47,315 nucleotides of DNA from Sedimentisphaerales bacterium. Its GTDB lineage: Bacteria > Planctomycetota > Phycisphaerae > Sedimentisphaerales > Anaerobacaceae. The position numbers were made by a program, and so were the translations under genes. Shown piece by piece: positions 34,061 to 43,627 of this stretch (position 1 is its first letter; each line of letters starts with the position of its first letter). The stretch spans positions 1-47,315 of the forward strand of contig JAUWPZ010000010.1 of the NCBI GenBank assembly GCA_030611315.1, read 5' to 3'. The notes under the pieces were generated by a model. It was not told the origin of the DNA, ran no database searches, and worked only from the letters and a program-made list of their open reading frames with translations.

Positions 34061-35038
34061 ATGATAAAGACATTGCGAATAACAGGTTTTGTTACGGCGA
34101 TTTTGGCGGGTATTTGCCTCATTTTTCTGGTGGTTTTGAGTGCATGGGGCGATAAACGAATCGAGGATTTATCAAAAATACCCGGCGTGATAGAGGAATT
34201 CACCAAGGTCAGGGGCAGTAAAACGAAGGTGAACCAGAGCCAGGTCTCTCCGCTTGTAGTGCAGGCGCAGATGTTTGCAAGGTATCTGAATCCGCCTCAA
34301 AAACCTAAACCCAGGAAGTCGGTGGATATTAATGTGGTGGTGCCGCTGGAACCAAAAACCGCGGTTTCGGCCAAATTCAGGGTTGTTCTTACGAGCTATT
34401 CCGAGGAGAATCCCCAGATGTCTCGGGCGCTGATTGACGAGCCCGGCAAAGGTTTGCGGTGGGTGATGCAATCCAGTATGGTGGGGCATTTACAGATTGA
34501 GCAGATAAAAGACGGCGTTGTAGTTGCTCAGGGCGGCCAGGAGACTTTCGAAGTATCTGTTGAAGCTGCGGCGCCGGGAATGAGTCTTGTTGAAGGCTCG
34601 GCCCCTGTTTCCACAGGAACGAGCAGTCCAAGCGGCTCCAGACGTCCTTTACCGACGCCTGTAGGTAGAACCCTTCCCCCCATTCCGGTATCAGGAAGCA
34701 GGATTACGCCGCCTCGAACTCCAGGCAGACCTACACAGCCGCGGATGAGCGACAGCGAAGCGGCGGAGATGGGCACGCTGATGGAAAGATTGAAAGGCAT
34801 GCGGAGCAGCTCTAAGACCGATAAAGGTGGTTCGGGTTCCGACTCTGCGGAAGGGGATGAGTTGCTGGAATTTATAAAAACATTAGCTCGTGGCTCACGT
34901 ATAAGTGAGGAAGAGTCCAAGAAGCTGGGTGATTTGGGCAAAGAGTTGAAGGACCAGGACCCGAACCGAGCTAAGAGCGGGGGCAGTAAAAAGATAGAAT
35001 CGAGGCCACCAAGCCCAAACAAGCGGTCGAGCAGATAA
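34061..35038 (+). CDS. GspC-like type II secretion inner-membrane protein
   Basis: A 325-residue protein starting at ATG 34061. It has one N-terminal membrane segment (FVTAILAGICLIFLVVLSAW, about residues 9-28) and a periplasmic remainder. Residues ~125-180 (GLRWVMQSSMVGHLQIEQIK then DGVVVAQGGQETFEV) look like the small beta domain of GspC/PilP proteins that contacts the secretin. A Pro/Ser/Thr/Arg-rich linker (about 185-240) and a charged, helical C-terminal tail complete it. It precedes gspD as gspC usually does. Similarity is weak, so the assignment leans on order and topology. Confidence 0.55.
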   Translation: MIKTLRITGFVTAILAGICLIFLVVLSAWGDKRIEDLSKIPGVIEEFTKVRGSKTKVNQSQVSPLVVQAQMFARYLNPPQKPKPRKSVDINVVVPLEPKTAVSAKFRVVLTSYSEENPQMSRALIDEPGKGLRWVMQSSMVGHLQIEQIKDGVVVAQGGQETFEVSVEAAAPGMSLVEGSAPVSTGTSSPSGSRRPLPTPVGRTLPPIPVSGSRITPPRTPGRPTQPRMSDSEAAEMGTLMERLKGMRSSSKTDKGGSGSDSAEGDELLEFIKTLARGSRISEEESKKLGDLGKELKDQDPNRAKSGGSKKIESRPPSPNKRSSR

Positions 35039-35394
35039 TCGCGGGGCAGTGGGATTCGGGCATTTCTGAAAAAAGCGGCAAAAACCGTCATGACCAACCT
35101 CCGGAACCCTAACAAGCAGGGCAAAAACGGCAGTTTTTCTTGAGGGATTTGTCCAGCTTGCCGAGGAGGAAATTAGTATTTTTTTGGCTGAAAATGGGGA
35201 ACTTTTAGTCTTTTTCTATGTCTGATTAAATAGCCGACAGTGGATAAAGGTCGGTATTTTTCAGTCGAACAAATAAGTGTGTAAGACCTTCTGGAGAAAG
35301 GGTTTATGTTAGCAGTTCAGCCGTTATGTCCGGTAAAAACGATAGCTGTATAGATGAAAAATGGATATTTTTTTGAGTAACGGGGTGATTGATA
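35039..35394. other. Gap between the GspC-like gene and gspD
   Basis: No convincing gene. A 15-codon frame (35306-35353, MLAVQPLCPVKTIAV) follows GGAGAAAGG and might be a leader peptide, but nothing else supports it. AAAACGGCAGTTTT near 35128 is a weak hairpin. No clear promoter was found. Confidence 0.35.
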
Positions 35395-38300
35395 ATGACA
35401 GAACAGCAACTCAGGCGCTATGGCAGGTCATTTATTTTAGCGATTGTTCTTTTTTTAGCAGGCAGTTATCTTTTTGCTGTGGAGCGGGCAGGCGCTTCCG
35501 AATCCGGGAGGTTTAGGCTTTTTGCCTTAAAGCACATATCCGCTGAGCAGAGCAAGAAGTATCTGTCCGAGGCCAGGCTCGGTACGGTATCGAAAATGCC
35601 CGGCTCCAATACGATTTTAGTGACGGCTGGGCCTGGTGAACTCAACAAAGCGATGGCCGTTTTGAATCTTGTCGATGCCGAGGAAGAATTTGTTATAACA
35701 GAGATATTCACTGCCTCAGGCACCGGGAATCTGCCGTCAAGCGAGCAATTAGCGGCGGCAATCGGCAATATATCGGTTGGTAGTTTCTCTAATCCGCCGG
35801 CCGCCGGCGCCGGCGCCAAAGCAATCATAGATATCCATAATGATGCTGTGATTGTGGTTGCTCCGGTCAGTCGGCTCGAAAAGATAGTTTCCGCCATTGA
35901 GCAGATGGAAATCGTTAAACAGCCGGCGAAAGTTGAGGAGCCGAAAATCGTCAAGCAGCCGGGGACGGTTAATGAACTGCAAAAACCGGATTCACAGGAT
36001 GTTTCAAAGGCAGCGGAAGTTATCGGACCACGCTCGGTTTTACCCGTACGGGAGGACAAAGTACCGAAGGTATCGAGCCCGGCTGCTGCAGATAGCTTAT
36101 ATATGCCGGGGCCCATTGAAAATGGTGAGCAAGTTTTGAAGATGCGATTGCCTGAGAAGCTTCAAATAGTTGATTTGTTAGGCCTGGTTGGTGAGTACCT
36201 GCATTTGAACTTTATGTACGACCCGCTGAAGATTAAGGGTGATGTTGCACTGAAGATTTACGGCAAGACGTGGGGGGAAATGAAGGTTAAAGATTTGTAT
36301 CCTCTGCTTGAATCTGCGCTGAAATTCAGAGGCTTCGCAATGACTCGCAAGGGAAATCTCGTAACCGTAGTTCCCGCGGTAGAGACAGCGAATATCGACC
36401 CTGTCCTGCTGGATCCGGAGAAAGGCGAGGTGGAGAGCGGGGATGTAATCGTAGCCCGTATCTTTACACTGGAACACGTGGACCCAGCCAGTGCGATAAA
36501 CCTTCTGACGGCTATGAAACTCGGGGTTACTCCCCCTCAGGTTGCCGGAGTCAACAAACTTATCGTTACGGGATACGCCTATCGTATGGAGCGTGTGGAG
36601 CAGCTTCTCAAGATGATTGACGTACCCGGCGAGCCGAGGCACTTCAAGTTCAGGCAGTTGAAATTCACGATGGCACAGACACTTGCGCCCAAGCTCAAAA
36701 CCCTTTCGGAGCAGTTAGGTACGGTATCGATTACTGTTGCCACTGGTCCCGGTTCATCGAGAACCTCGAGCGCTCGCAGACCCGGGGAGTCAACAACGGC
36801 CTATACTACGCGGCTGACCAGGGACAGAGCCGCAGCGGCTGCCAGGACCAGGAGTACCTCACAGGCTGCGCCGAGTCAGGCGACTGCTGTGTATCTTGAC
36901 GCCGATGAAAGGACAAACCGCATCTTGATGATAGGAATTGAAGAGCAATTGGCTGTTGTCGAAGGCCTGATTGATACTCTTGACGTGGAACAGCAGGACC
37001 TGCGAACACTGCAAGTGTACAAAATCGAGCACGTCGGCGCCGAGGAGGTGCTGAAAAAGCTCCAGGAGTTCAATATAATCGGCGGGACGTCAAGGGGGTA
37101 TTCGTCGAGTGGCAGCTCGAGGATTACCGGCACCACGGCCGTAACCGGAACGAGTTCCGCCGGCAGGACTTCGGCGGCGACGAGTTCAAGAACCAGCTCT
37201 GCCGGGGCAGCGACAGATGCCCTCGTGGAAGAGCCTCAGGTGGTGATAATTGAGCCGACTAATTCGCTTTTGGTCAATGCGACAGCCGAGCAGCATGCCC
37301 GGATAGCTACGATTATCGGGCACGTGGACAGCGAAACCGAGGAAGGTGGTGTGATGCCTTATGTTATTTATCCGCTTGAGAACCAGACGCCGGGGGATTT
37401 GGAGGCCGTTCTGACAAAGCTTATTCAGGAGACCATCACAAACAAAGAGGGCAAGATTGAAAAAGTCGTAAAGAAGACCGAAGATGAAATCGTCATTGTT
37501 CCTGATGACAACACTTTTTCGCTCATTGTCTATGCGAGCAAGAAGAACCATGAATGGATAGCGAACCTGATAAAGACGCTTGATAAGCGAAGACCCCAGG
37601 TTCTGATAGACGTAACGCTTGTCGAGGTGTGGGAGACGGACAATTTTGACCTTGACCTGAATCTGATTCAGAGCTTTCCCGACCTTATTCAAACGGCGGG
37701 GCAAACCGGGTCGTTCGCTGCCAGCGAAACTGCAACTGTGATAGACAAATTGCTCGAGTCCGGGATGCGGGATAGATTTATAGATTTCAGTACTGGCGGC
37801 GGGAATCTCACAGGCTTTTACGGTGACCTTCATATCAACGCCCTGCTGACGGCTGTGCAGACGAAGAATTACGGCAGGATTCTGGCCAAGCCGAAGATCC
37901 TTGTTAATGATAACGAGCAGGGGACAATAGGCACGACGGATACGATATACGTGAAGAAAGAGTCTTCCACGCCTATTTCGAGTACGTCGGGTACAGCGGG
38001 CCAGCCATATTCAACGTTCACAACGTCAACGAGTTATGACGGATATGATGCGGGCATAACTCTTGACATTACGCCTCATATTAGTTCAGGAGACCTGCTT
38101 CGCCTTGAAATGACTATGACGAGGAAAGACTTCAGGGAAACCAAAGATGAGACGAAGCCGCCGGATACTACGCAAAGCGACATCACGACAGTCGTTACCG
38201 TACCGGACGGCAGCACAATAATTTTAGGCGGATTGGTGAAGCTGAACCAGTCCAAAGGCGGGTCAAAGGTGCCGATACTTGGGGATTTACCTATTGTGGG

Positions 38301-38535
38301 CGGATTGTTCCGCCAGGCTGGCAATAGAGACAAACAGAACAAGCTGTACATATTCGTCAGGGCTGAGATTCTCAGGCCTGATGAGACACTTGCAGGGCTG
38401 CCGGATTTGGAGAAGATATCACAAAGGAACAGAGTCGCATTTGAACTGTTCGAGGAAAAGTTCCAGAAATATGAGAACTGGCCCGGCATAAAGTCCAAAC
38501 CAATGGACCCGCTGCGTGTCCTGGATGTGGAATAG
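35395..38535 (+). CDS. gspD: Type II secretion system secretin GspD (expanded)
   Basis: The outer-membrane channel of the secretion system. The ATG at 35395 (an upstream ATG at 35389 is possible) gives a signal peptide ending near AVERAGA. Periplasmic ring domains (N0-N3) follow, with NTILVTAGPGELNKAMAVLN, ANLLTAMK-type (SAINLLTAMKLG), TNRILMIGIEEQLAVVEGLI and NSLLVNATAEQHARI. The C-terminal secretin domain (about residues 700-1000) includes RPQVLIDVTLVEVWETDNFD and the VPILGDLPIVGGLF signature (about residues 958-971). At 1046 residues it is much longer than the usual ~650. The excess includes Ser/Thr/Arg/Ala-rich linkers at about 452-500 and 565-607. Confidence 0.93.
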   Translation: MTEQQLRRYGRSFILAIVLFLAGSYLFAVERAGASESGRFRLFALKHISAEQSKKYLSEARLGTVSKMPGSNTILVTAGPGELNKAMAVLNLVDAEEEFVITEIFTASGTGNLPSSEQLAAAIGNISVGSFSNPPAAGAGAKAIIDIHNDAVIVVAPVSRLEKIVSAIEQMEIVKQPAKVEEPKIVKQPGTVNELQKPDSQDVSKAAEVIGPRSVLPVREDKVPKVSSPAAADSLYMPGPIENGEQVLKMRLPEKLQIVDLLGLVGEYLHLNFMYDPLKIKGDVALKIYGKTWGEMKVKDLYPLLESALKFRGFAMTRKGNLVTVVPAVETANIDPVLLDPEKGEVESGDVIVARIFTLEHVDPASAINLLTAMKLGVTPPQVAGVNKLIVTGYAYRMERVEQLLKMIDVPGEPRHFKFRQLKFTMAQTLAPKLKTLSEQLGTVSITVATGPGSSRTSSARRPGESTTAYTTRLTRDRAAAAARTRSTSQAAPSQATAVYLDADERTNRILMIGIEEQLAVVEGLIDTLDVEQQDLRTLQVYKIEHVGAEEVLKKLQEFNIIGGTSRGYSSSGSSRITGTTAVTGTSSAGRTSAATSSRTSSAGAATDALVEEPQVVIIEPTNSLLVNATAEQHARIATIIGHVDSETEEGGVMPYVIYPLENQTPGDLEAVLTKLIQETITNKEGKIEKVVKKTEDEIVIVPDDNTFSLIVYASKKNHEWIANLIKTLDKRRPQVLIDVTLVEVWETDNFDLDLNLIQSFPDLIQTAGQTGSFAASETATVIDKLLESGMRDRFIDFSTGGGNLTGFYGDLHINALLTAVQTKNYGRILAKPKILVNDNEQGTIGTTDTIYVKKESSTPISSTSGTAGQPYSTFTTSTSYDGYDAGITLDITPHISSGDLLRLEMTMTRKDFRETKDETKPPDTTQSDITTVVTVPDGSTIILGGLVKLNQSKGGSKVPILGDLPIVGGLFRQAGNRDKQNKLYIFVRAEILRPDETLAGLPDLEKISQRNRVAFELFEEKFQKYENWPGIKSKPMDPLRVLDVE

Positions 38536-38609
38536 GTCAGTTTTGAGTTTTGAGTCCTTAGTTTGTACTTGAATCGTAGAAAGGCACTGAATACGCAAGG
38601 CAATTGCTG

Positions 38610-40325
38610 ATGAAAGAATTACTCGTAAAAACTGCCGAACGTACGGGCCTGGTTGACGCTGAGCAATTGACCAAATTTTTCGAAGAAAGCCACAGCCACC
38701 AGCGGCTCGATGAAGCCCTGCTTAGCTGCCCATATTTTACGGAAGATGTGGTTTTGAAGCTATTTGCCGAGGCGCTGGGCTGGGAGTATCTATCGGAGAT
38801 AGCCGCCAAGGACGTGCCTGTGGAATTTGTAGAGGCGGTCCCTGCGACTTATGCTCAGCACCATTTCCTCATCGGCGTGAAGACGGAGAACGACGACGGC
38901 GAGCTTGTCGTGGTTTTGTCCAAGCCGCTGGATGTAAATGCACTGGATAATATCTCGAAGATGATGGGCCTGCCCGTCAGGGCGGCGATATCCACGCGTA
39001 CGGCTATAACCTCCGTGATAGATGTTGCCTACGAGCAGAGGACGACGGTCATCGAGGAGGTGGCCGAGGAGCTTGATTCACAAAATCTCGACCAGCTTAT
39101 CGATGAGGTTGCCCATTCGGACGACCTGCTTGACGTGGTGAACCGGCCGCCGGTCATCAGATTAGTCAACGATATGCTCTTTCGCGCCTTGCAGTTGCGG
39201 GCCAGTGACGTTCACGTTCATCCTTACGAGATGAAGATTCAGATTCGCTATCGTATCGACGGTATTCTGTATGACGTTCTGAGTTTGAACAGGAACGTTC
39301 TTCCGTTGGTTATCTCCCGAATCAAGGTCATGGCGGGTATGGATATAGCGGAGCGTCGTCTTCCGCAGGACGGTCGATGCAGCGTCCGCTTAGGCCAGCG
39401 TGAAGTGGATTTGCGAATCAGCACCGTTCCGACCAGCTACGGCGAGCGCAGTGTGCTGCGACTGCTTGACAAGAGCACGGCGCTGTACGGTCTGGATGAA
39501 CTGGGTTTGTGCAAGGATGATTTGAAGAAATTCGACGGACTTTTGACCAGGTCACACGGGGTTATATTCGTGACCGGCCCGACGGGCAGCGGCAAAAGTA
39601 CGACTCTTTACGCCTGCCTTAACAGGATTAATTCATCGGAGAAAAATGTCATAACCATCGAGGACCCGATAGAATATCAACTGGACGCTATAAGCCAGAT
39701 TCAGGTGGCCAGCAAGAAGGGAATGACATTTGCGACGTCACTTCGGCATGTGCTGCGTCAGGACCCGGATGTTATTATGGTCGGCGAGGTTCGAGATATC
39801 GAGACGGCCCGTATGTCGATACAATCCTCGCTGACAGGTCATTTGGTCTTCAGCACTCTGCACACGAACGATTCCGCCGGTGCGGTGAGCCGGCTTTTGG
39901 ATTTGGGCGTTGAGCCGTATCTGGTCAGCTCGTCCCTGATTACTATAATAGCTCAGCGATTAGTGAGAAAGGTTTGCAAGAATTGCAAAGAGGTTTATGA
40001 GCCGACAACCCGGGAGTTGAAAGAGCTGGGGCTTGGAAACGGCAAGATGGATATCCATCCCGAGGATGGGAAGTTTTTCGTGGGAAAGGGCTGCGAGAAG
40101 TGCTTTCAAACCGGCTATCGCGGCAGAACCGGGATATATGAATTACTGATGATTACCGAAGAAATACGTGACATGATATACAAGCGGAAGACCGCCGGTT
40201 CGATAAAGAAGCACGCCCTTGCCACCGGGCTTAAGACCCTGAGAATGGACGGCGCCAGGAAAGTGCTCGCAGGGATAACGACTATCTCGGAAGTATTGAG
40301 AGTAACACAGGCGGATGTATTGTAG
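38610..40325 (+). CDS. gspE: Type II secretion/pilus assembly ATPase GspE
   Basis: A 571-residue cytoplasmic AAA-like ATPase that powers pseudopilus assembly. The N-terminal MshEN-type domain spans about residues 1-150. The core contains VTGPTGSGKSTTLYA (Walker A, about residues 322-336), ITIEDPIEYQLDAISQIQV (Asp box), QDPDVIMVGEVRDIETA (Walker B) and TGHLVFSTLHTNDSAGAV (His box). A zinc-binding tetracysteine loop (CKNC near residue 456, then CEKC ~40 residues later) is present as in GspE and PilB. It is followed by gspF after 111 bases. Confidence 0.95.
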   Translation: MKELLVKTAERTGLVDAEQLTKFFEESHSHQRLDEALLSCPYFTEDVVLKLFAEALGWEYLSEIAAKDVPVEFVEAVPATYAQHHFLIGVKTENDDGELVVVLSKPLDVNALDNISKMMGLPVRAAISTRTAITSVIDVAYEQRTTVIEEVAEELDSQNLDQLIDEVAHSDDLLDVVNRPPVIRLVNDMLFRALQLRASDVHVHPYEMKIQIRYRIDGILYDVLSLNRNVLPLVISRIKVMAGMDIAERRLPQDGRCSVRLGQREVDLRISTVPTSYGERSVLRLLDKSTALYGLDELGLCKDDLKKFDGLLTRSHGVIFVTGPTGSGKSTTLYACLNRINSSEKNVITIEDPIEYQLDAISQIQVASKKGMTFATSLRHVLRQDPDVIMVGEVRDIETARMSIQSSLTGHLVFSTLHTNDSAGAVSRLLDLGVEPYLVSSSLITIIAQRLVRKVCKNCKEVYEPTTRELKELGLGNGKMDIHPEDGKFFVGKGCEKCFQTGYRGRTGIYELLMITEEIRDMIYKRKTAGSIKKHALATGLKTLRMDGARKVLAGITTISEVLRVTQADVL

Positions 40326-40436
40326 TGATGAGCGAAAAAATTAAGGCTAAAAATGTAAAACCATAGTGTAGAATTCAAAGCTTTACATTTTTAGTTTTGG
40401 TTTTTATTTTTAAATTTTCATTTTTTAGTTTTTCTT

Positions 40437-41654
40437 ATGCCAAGATACCGTTATATAGCGATGGCAGCCGACGGCAAAAAGGTTAAAGGCGCAATTGCGG
40501 CTGAAAGCTCTTACGCTGCGCGAAAACAGCTCAGAGAGCGTAGTATTCACCCAACGAATGTTACGGAGGTAAGCGCCGGTGACAAGAAAAAAGCTGCGTT
40601 GTTTTCGATTTTTTCCAGGAGCAGCCGGGGCCAGATTGTTGATATTATCAAGCAAATGGCCACGCTGCTTAATTCCGGTATTAAACTGACCGAGGCGCTT
40701 TCGGTGCTTACGCTGCAGGTATCCGACCCACGGTTGAAAAGCGCCCTTATCGATATCCGTGACCGGGTTGTTACGGGCGAGTCCTTTACGGATGCGTTGA
40801 AGGACTACGGCGATTATTTTGACGTCATATATGTAAGCATGGTCCGTGTGGGCGAGGTTACCGGCACATTGGGGGAGAGCTTTGCGACTGTCGCCGGTTT
40901 TATGGAAAAACGCCAGCGGGTCGAATCCAAGGTGAAAACGGCGATGGTATATCCGTGTATTCTAATCCTGTTTTGCATCGCGGCGATTCTGATTTTGACG
41001 ACGAAGGTTATTCCCAAGATAGCCGGTCAGATTGAGAGGACGGGTCAGAAATTGCCGTGGATTACGGAGCGATTGATGGATGTAAGCAAGGTCCTGACCA
41101 CCTGGCGATTAGGGATTGTTATTGCGGTGGTGGTCGGTATTGTCTTGGCGCTGAGGTGGTTTCTCAAGACCGAGCGGGGAGCGTACTTACGTGACAAGCT
41201 TTTACTGTCGCTGCCGCTGTTCGGCCCTTTGATAAAACAGCGTGTTGTTTCGCGGTTCGCATCGACCCTTTCGACGCTTCTCGGCTCGGGACTGGCTATG
41301 GCCGAATCGCTTCGGGTTGTGGCGGAGGTTACGGGAAATATTCTTATGAGAAGGGCCGTGCAGCAGTCGCGTGAAAGGATTTTGGCCGGCGCCGATATCG
41401 CAACTCCCCTGAGGGACAGCGGTGTTATCGACCCTGCCATTGCCCATATGGTTGCAGTCGGTGAAAAAAGCGGCGAGCTGGAGATGATGCTGAAAAATAT
41501 CAGCGACAATCTCGAGGCTTCGACCGATACAGTTATTGAACGATTGAGTGCGACGGTTGAGCCGCTTATTATAGTTATTATGGCCGTAATAATCGGTGTG
41601 ATTGCTTATGCGACGATATTGCCGATTCTGGAAGTTTCAGCAGGCCAATTTTGA
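40437..41654 (+). CDS. gspF: Type II secretion inner-membrane platform protein GspF
   Basis: A 405-residue protein with the family's two tandem T2SSF domains. It begins MPRYRYIAMAADGKKVKGAI, the conserved N-terminus. The first repeat has MATLLNSGIKLTEALSVLT (about residues 73-91) and the second FASTLSTLLGSGLAMAESLR (about residues 278-297). Three hydrophobic segments (about 170-192, 220-243 and 378-400) anchor it. It connects the GspE ATPase to the pseudopilus in the inner membrane. Confidence 0.95.
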   Translation: MPRYRYIAMAADGKKVKGAIAAESSYAARKQLRERSIHPTNVTEVSAGDKKKAALFSIFSRSSRGQIVDIIKQMATLLNSGIKLTEALSVLTLQVSDPRLKSALIDIRDRVVTGESFTDALKDYGDYFDVIYVSMVRVGEVTGTLGESFATVAGFMEKRQRVESKVKTAMVYPCILILFCIAAILILTTKVIPKIAGQIERTGQKLPWITERLMDVSKVLTTWRLGIVIAVVVGIVLALRWFLKTERGAYLRDKLLLSLPLFGPLIKQRVVSRFASTLSTLLGSGLAMAESLRVVAEVTGNILMRRAVQQSRERILAGADIATPLRDSGVIDPAIAHMVAVGEKSGELEMMLKNISDNLEASTDTVIERLSATVEPLIIVIMAVIIGVIAYATILPILEVSAGQF

Positions 41655-41722
41655 TTTATAGGGTATAGGGTATAGTGTATTTGCTATCATTTTTCACTAT
41701 TATTTTAGGAGTTTGAAGACAG

Positions 41723-42196
41723 ATGAAAACAAGAAAAAGGAAAGTCAGGGGCGGTTTTACGATGGTGGAGCTTATGGCCATGCTGATTATCATCGGCTTG
41801 CTTGCTGCACTGGTAGTTACGAAGGTGGCGAGCAAAATCGACCAGGCCCGCGTTACGACGACAATGGCCAATCTGAAGAGTCTTCATGCCACGGTTAACC
41901 AGTTCAGGATGGATACGGGTCGGTTTCCAACCGACGAAGAGGGGCTTGAGGCCCTTGTTGTACAGCCTGGCGACGTTATAAACTGGGAGCCCGGCGGGTA
42001 TCTGGAGACTACGGAAATACCTTTGGACGGCTGGGGACGGGAGTTTTTTTATGAGACTTTTACCGAGAGCGGCAAACCATTTGCGATACGCAGTTTCGGA
42101 GCCGACGGCGAAGAAGGCGGCAGCGGCTACGATGCCGATTTGTCCAGCACCGACGCATACATGCGAGCCAGGTCGCCGGACGAGGAGATGCTGTAG
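41723..42196 (+). CDS. gspG: Major pseudopilin GspG
   Basis: A 157-residue prepilin. A short basic leader ends in Gly11, followed by Phe12 and Glu16 at mature position 5 (GGFTMVELMAMLIIIGLLAA), the standard PilD processing site and assembly residue. The C-terminal domain has RFPTDEEGLEALVVQP, GWGREFFYE and a late FGADGEEGGSGYDADLSS, which matches the calcium-binding loop of GspG. It is the main subunit of the pseudopilus. Its 3' end overlaps the next gene by ~65 bases. Confidence 0.93.
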   Translation: MKTRKRKVRGGFTMVELMAMLIIIGLLAALVVTKVASKIDQARVTTTMANLKSLHATVNQFRMDTGRFPTDEEGLEALVVQPGDVINWEPGGYLETTEIPLDGWGREFFYETFTESGKPFAIRSFGADGEEGGSGYDADLSSTDAYMRARSPDEEML

Positions 42197-42722
42197 CAAT
42201 TCGGCTTTTACCCTTGCTGAACTTGTCGTAGTGATTGTGATGGTTTCACTGTTCATATTTTTGGCGGCTCCGAGTCTTTTCGGGCTGCTCAGAAGAAATA
42301 CGTTCAGGGCCCAGGCCCAGGAGCTTGTCTCGACGATGCGAATGGCTGCCGCTGCTGCGGCCCAGAGCGATAGAAGGTACGAGGTTATTATCGATATAAC
42401 GGAGCAAAGCTTTTTACTCAGAGAGATTACATCGCCCGACCTGCAGCAGGTTCTGGAAGAGGAGATAATAGTCGAGAATAATTTCAGCGATAATTGCCGG
42501 GTAGTTTACGTGTGGTTCGACGATGGAGAAGACACGAATGAGGGCAGAGCCAGGTTCAGAGTTGGGCATTCCGGTTGGCAGTTCGGCGGAAAAATCGTTC
42601 TGCTCGACGAGGATGAGCAGCCTTATTCGGTTTTAGTCAGCCGGATAAACAGGATGATTGTTTTGGCTGAAGGAGATGTTGAGCTTCTGGAGCCGAAGAC
42701 CAGAGGCGAGTTGCCGTTTTAG
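42132..42722 (+). CDS. gspH: Minor pseudopilin GspH-like
   Basis: A prepilin-like protein; the likely start is ATG 42132, inside the end of gspG, giving 196 residues and a 25-residue leader. The cleavage site reads NSA|FTLAE (Ala25, Phe26, Glu30), with Ala instead of the usual Gly at -1. The hydrophobic helix FTLAELVVVIVMVSLFIFLA follows, then FGLLRRNTFRAQAQELVSTM and a GspH/FimT-type beta domain. The long overlap with gspG is unusual; a non-standard start nearer the leader cannot be excluded. It is inferred to form the pseudopilus tip with I, J and K. Confidence 0.8.
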   Translation: MPICPAPTHTCEPGRRTRRCCSNSAFTLAELVVVIVMVSLFIFLAAPSLFGLLRRNTFRAQAQELVSTMRMAAAAAAQSDRRYEVIIDITEQSFLLREITSPDLQQVLEEEIIVENNFSDNCRVVYVWFDDGEDTNEGRARFRVGHSGWQFGGKIVLLDEDEQPYSVLVSRINRMIVLAEGDVELLEPKTRGELPF

Positions 42723-42785
42723 GGGGCGATTTGAGGGCCGTGGTTCGTATCTCGAGAAGGGCGCGAAACACTGAATACAAGATTT

Positions 42786-43613
42786 ATGCGAAATAGAAAA
42801 AACAAAATTCGGAGCAGGCATTATCGTAAGGCTTTTAGCCTTGTGGAAGCTATAACTGCATTGGCCATACTGGCGCTGGTCTGTTCGAGTGTGATGGTAG
42901 TTATCAACCGCTGTTTGGGTTCGGTGACGGATTCGGTTGTGCGTATGCAGGCATTGGAAGTTGCACGCGATAATATGGAGCAGCTTCTTGCATCGGCTTC
43001 AGTGAAAGAGGGCACAGAGTACGGCGAGAGTGATAAGTATCCCGACATTAAGTGGCAAACTGTGATTGAGACCTTTTATGAGCCGATAACGTCGCGGATG
43101 TGGATAAGGGGGATTTGCTCGGCGGATTATGGGGACACGACAGGAAAGCCGCAAACAATTGAACTGACTCACTGGCTGACTGATTTGACCAAGGAGCAAT
43201 TGCTCCAGATAATGCAGCAGGAGGAGGAAGAAAAGGAGAGGATGGCCAACCAGATTATCGGAACGATTGAAGAAGCCGCTGAATACGCCGGTGTCGAGGT
43301 GGACACCATCGAGCAATGGATTGACGATGGTATGCTCCAGACGGATGACGGCTCTTTCGTTAAGAACAATCTTGACCTCTTCAAACAGAGTGAAGGCAAG
43401 CCGAGCGCCGACGCCATAAGACAGCAGGTACAATCGGAAGAGGAGATACGGGAGCTTGTAAAAGAGCTGAGTGTGCCGGACCAGCCGGAACCGGCTGATT
43501 ATGAGGAATGGAAGAAACAGATAGACCCGACAACGGGCTTAACAAACGAAGAGCTTGAAAAAATGGATTTCATGGAACTCTTTAAGTTATTATTGGAGAA
43601 GAGGAAGCGATAA
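42786..43613 (+). CDS. Minor pseudopilin GspI-like with long helical C-terminal extension containing an HTH-like segment
   Basis: A 275-residue protein, against ~120 for typical GspI. The N-terminus is a prepilin: KA|FSLVEAITALAILAL, with Ala16 at -1, Phe17 and Glu21. A short GspI-like globular part follows (EVARDNMEQLLASASV, about residues 58-73). After residue ~130 comes a Glu/Gln-rich helical region. Residues ~157-199 (TIEEAAEYAGVEVDTIEQWI, DDGML, then FVKNNLDLF) have the pattern of a MerR/excisionase-type helix-turn-helix. The C-terminal 75 residues are acidic. It is the third pseudopilin gene of the operon. The extension's role is unknown. Confidence 0.75.
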   Translation: MRNRKNKIRSRHYRKAFSLVEAITALAILALVCSSVMVVINRCLGSVTDSVVRMQALEVARDNMEQLLASASVKEGTEYGESDKYPDIKWQTVIETFYEPITSRMWIRGICSADYGDTTGKPQTIELTHWLTDLTKEQLLQIMQQEEEEKERMANQIIGTIEEAAEYAGVEVDTIEQWIDDGMLQTDDGSFVKNNLDLFKQSEGKPSADAIRQQVQSEEEIRELVKELSVPDQPEPADYEEWKKQIDPTTGLTNEELEKMDFMELFKLLLEKRKR

Positions 43614-43627
43614 GAGTTTTGATTTCG

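Noticed and set aside
35306-35353. 15-codon leader peptide before gspD
   Set aside because: It has a fair ribosome site, but no regulatory codons, attenuator hairpins or conservation evidence; not listed as a gene.
35039-35394. c-di-GMP riboswitch upstream of gspD
   Set aside because: The region was checked for a GEMM-like core because such switches often precede pilus genes; the conserved tetraloop and receptor pattern was not found.
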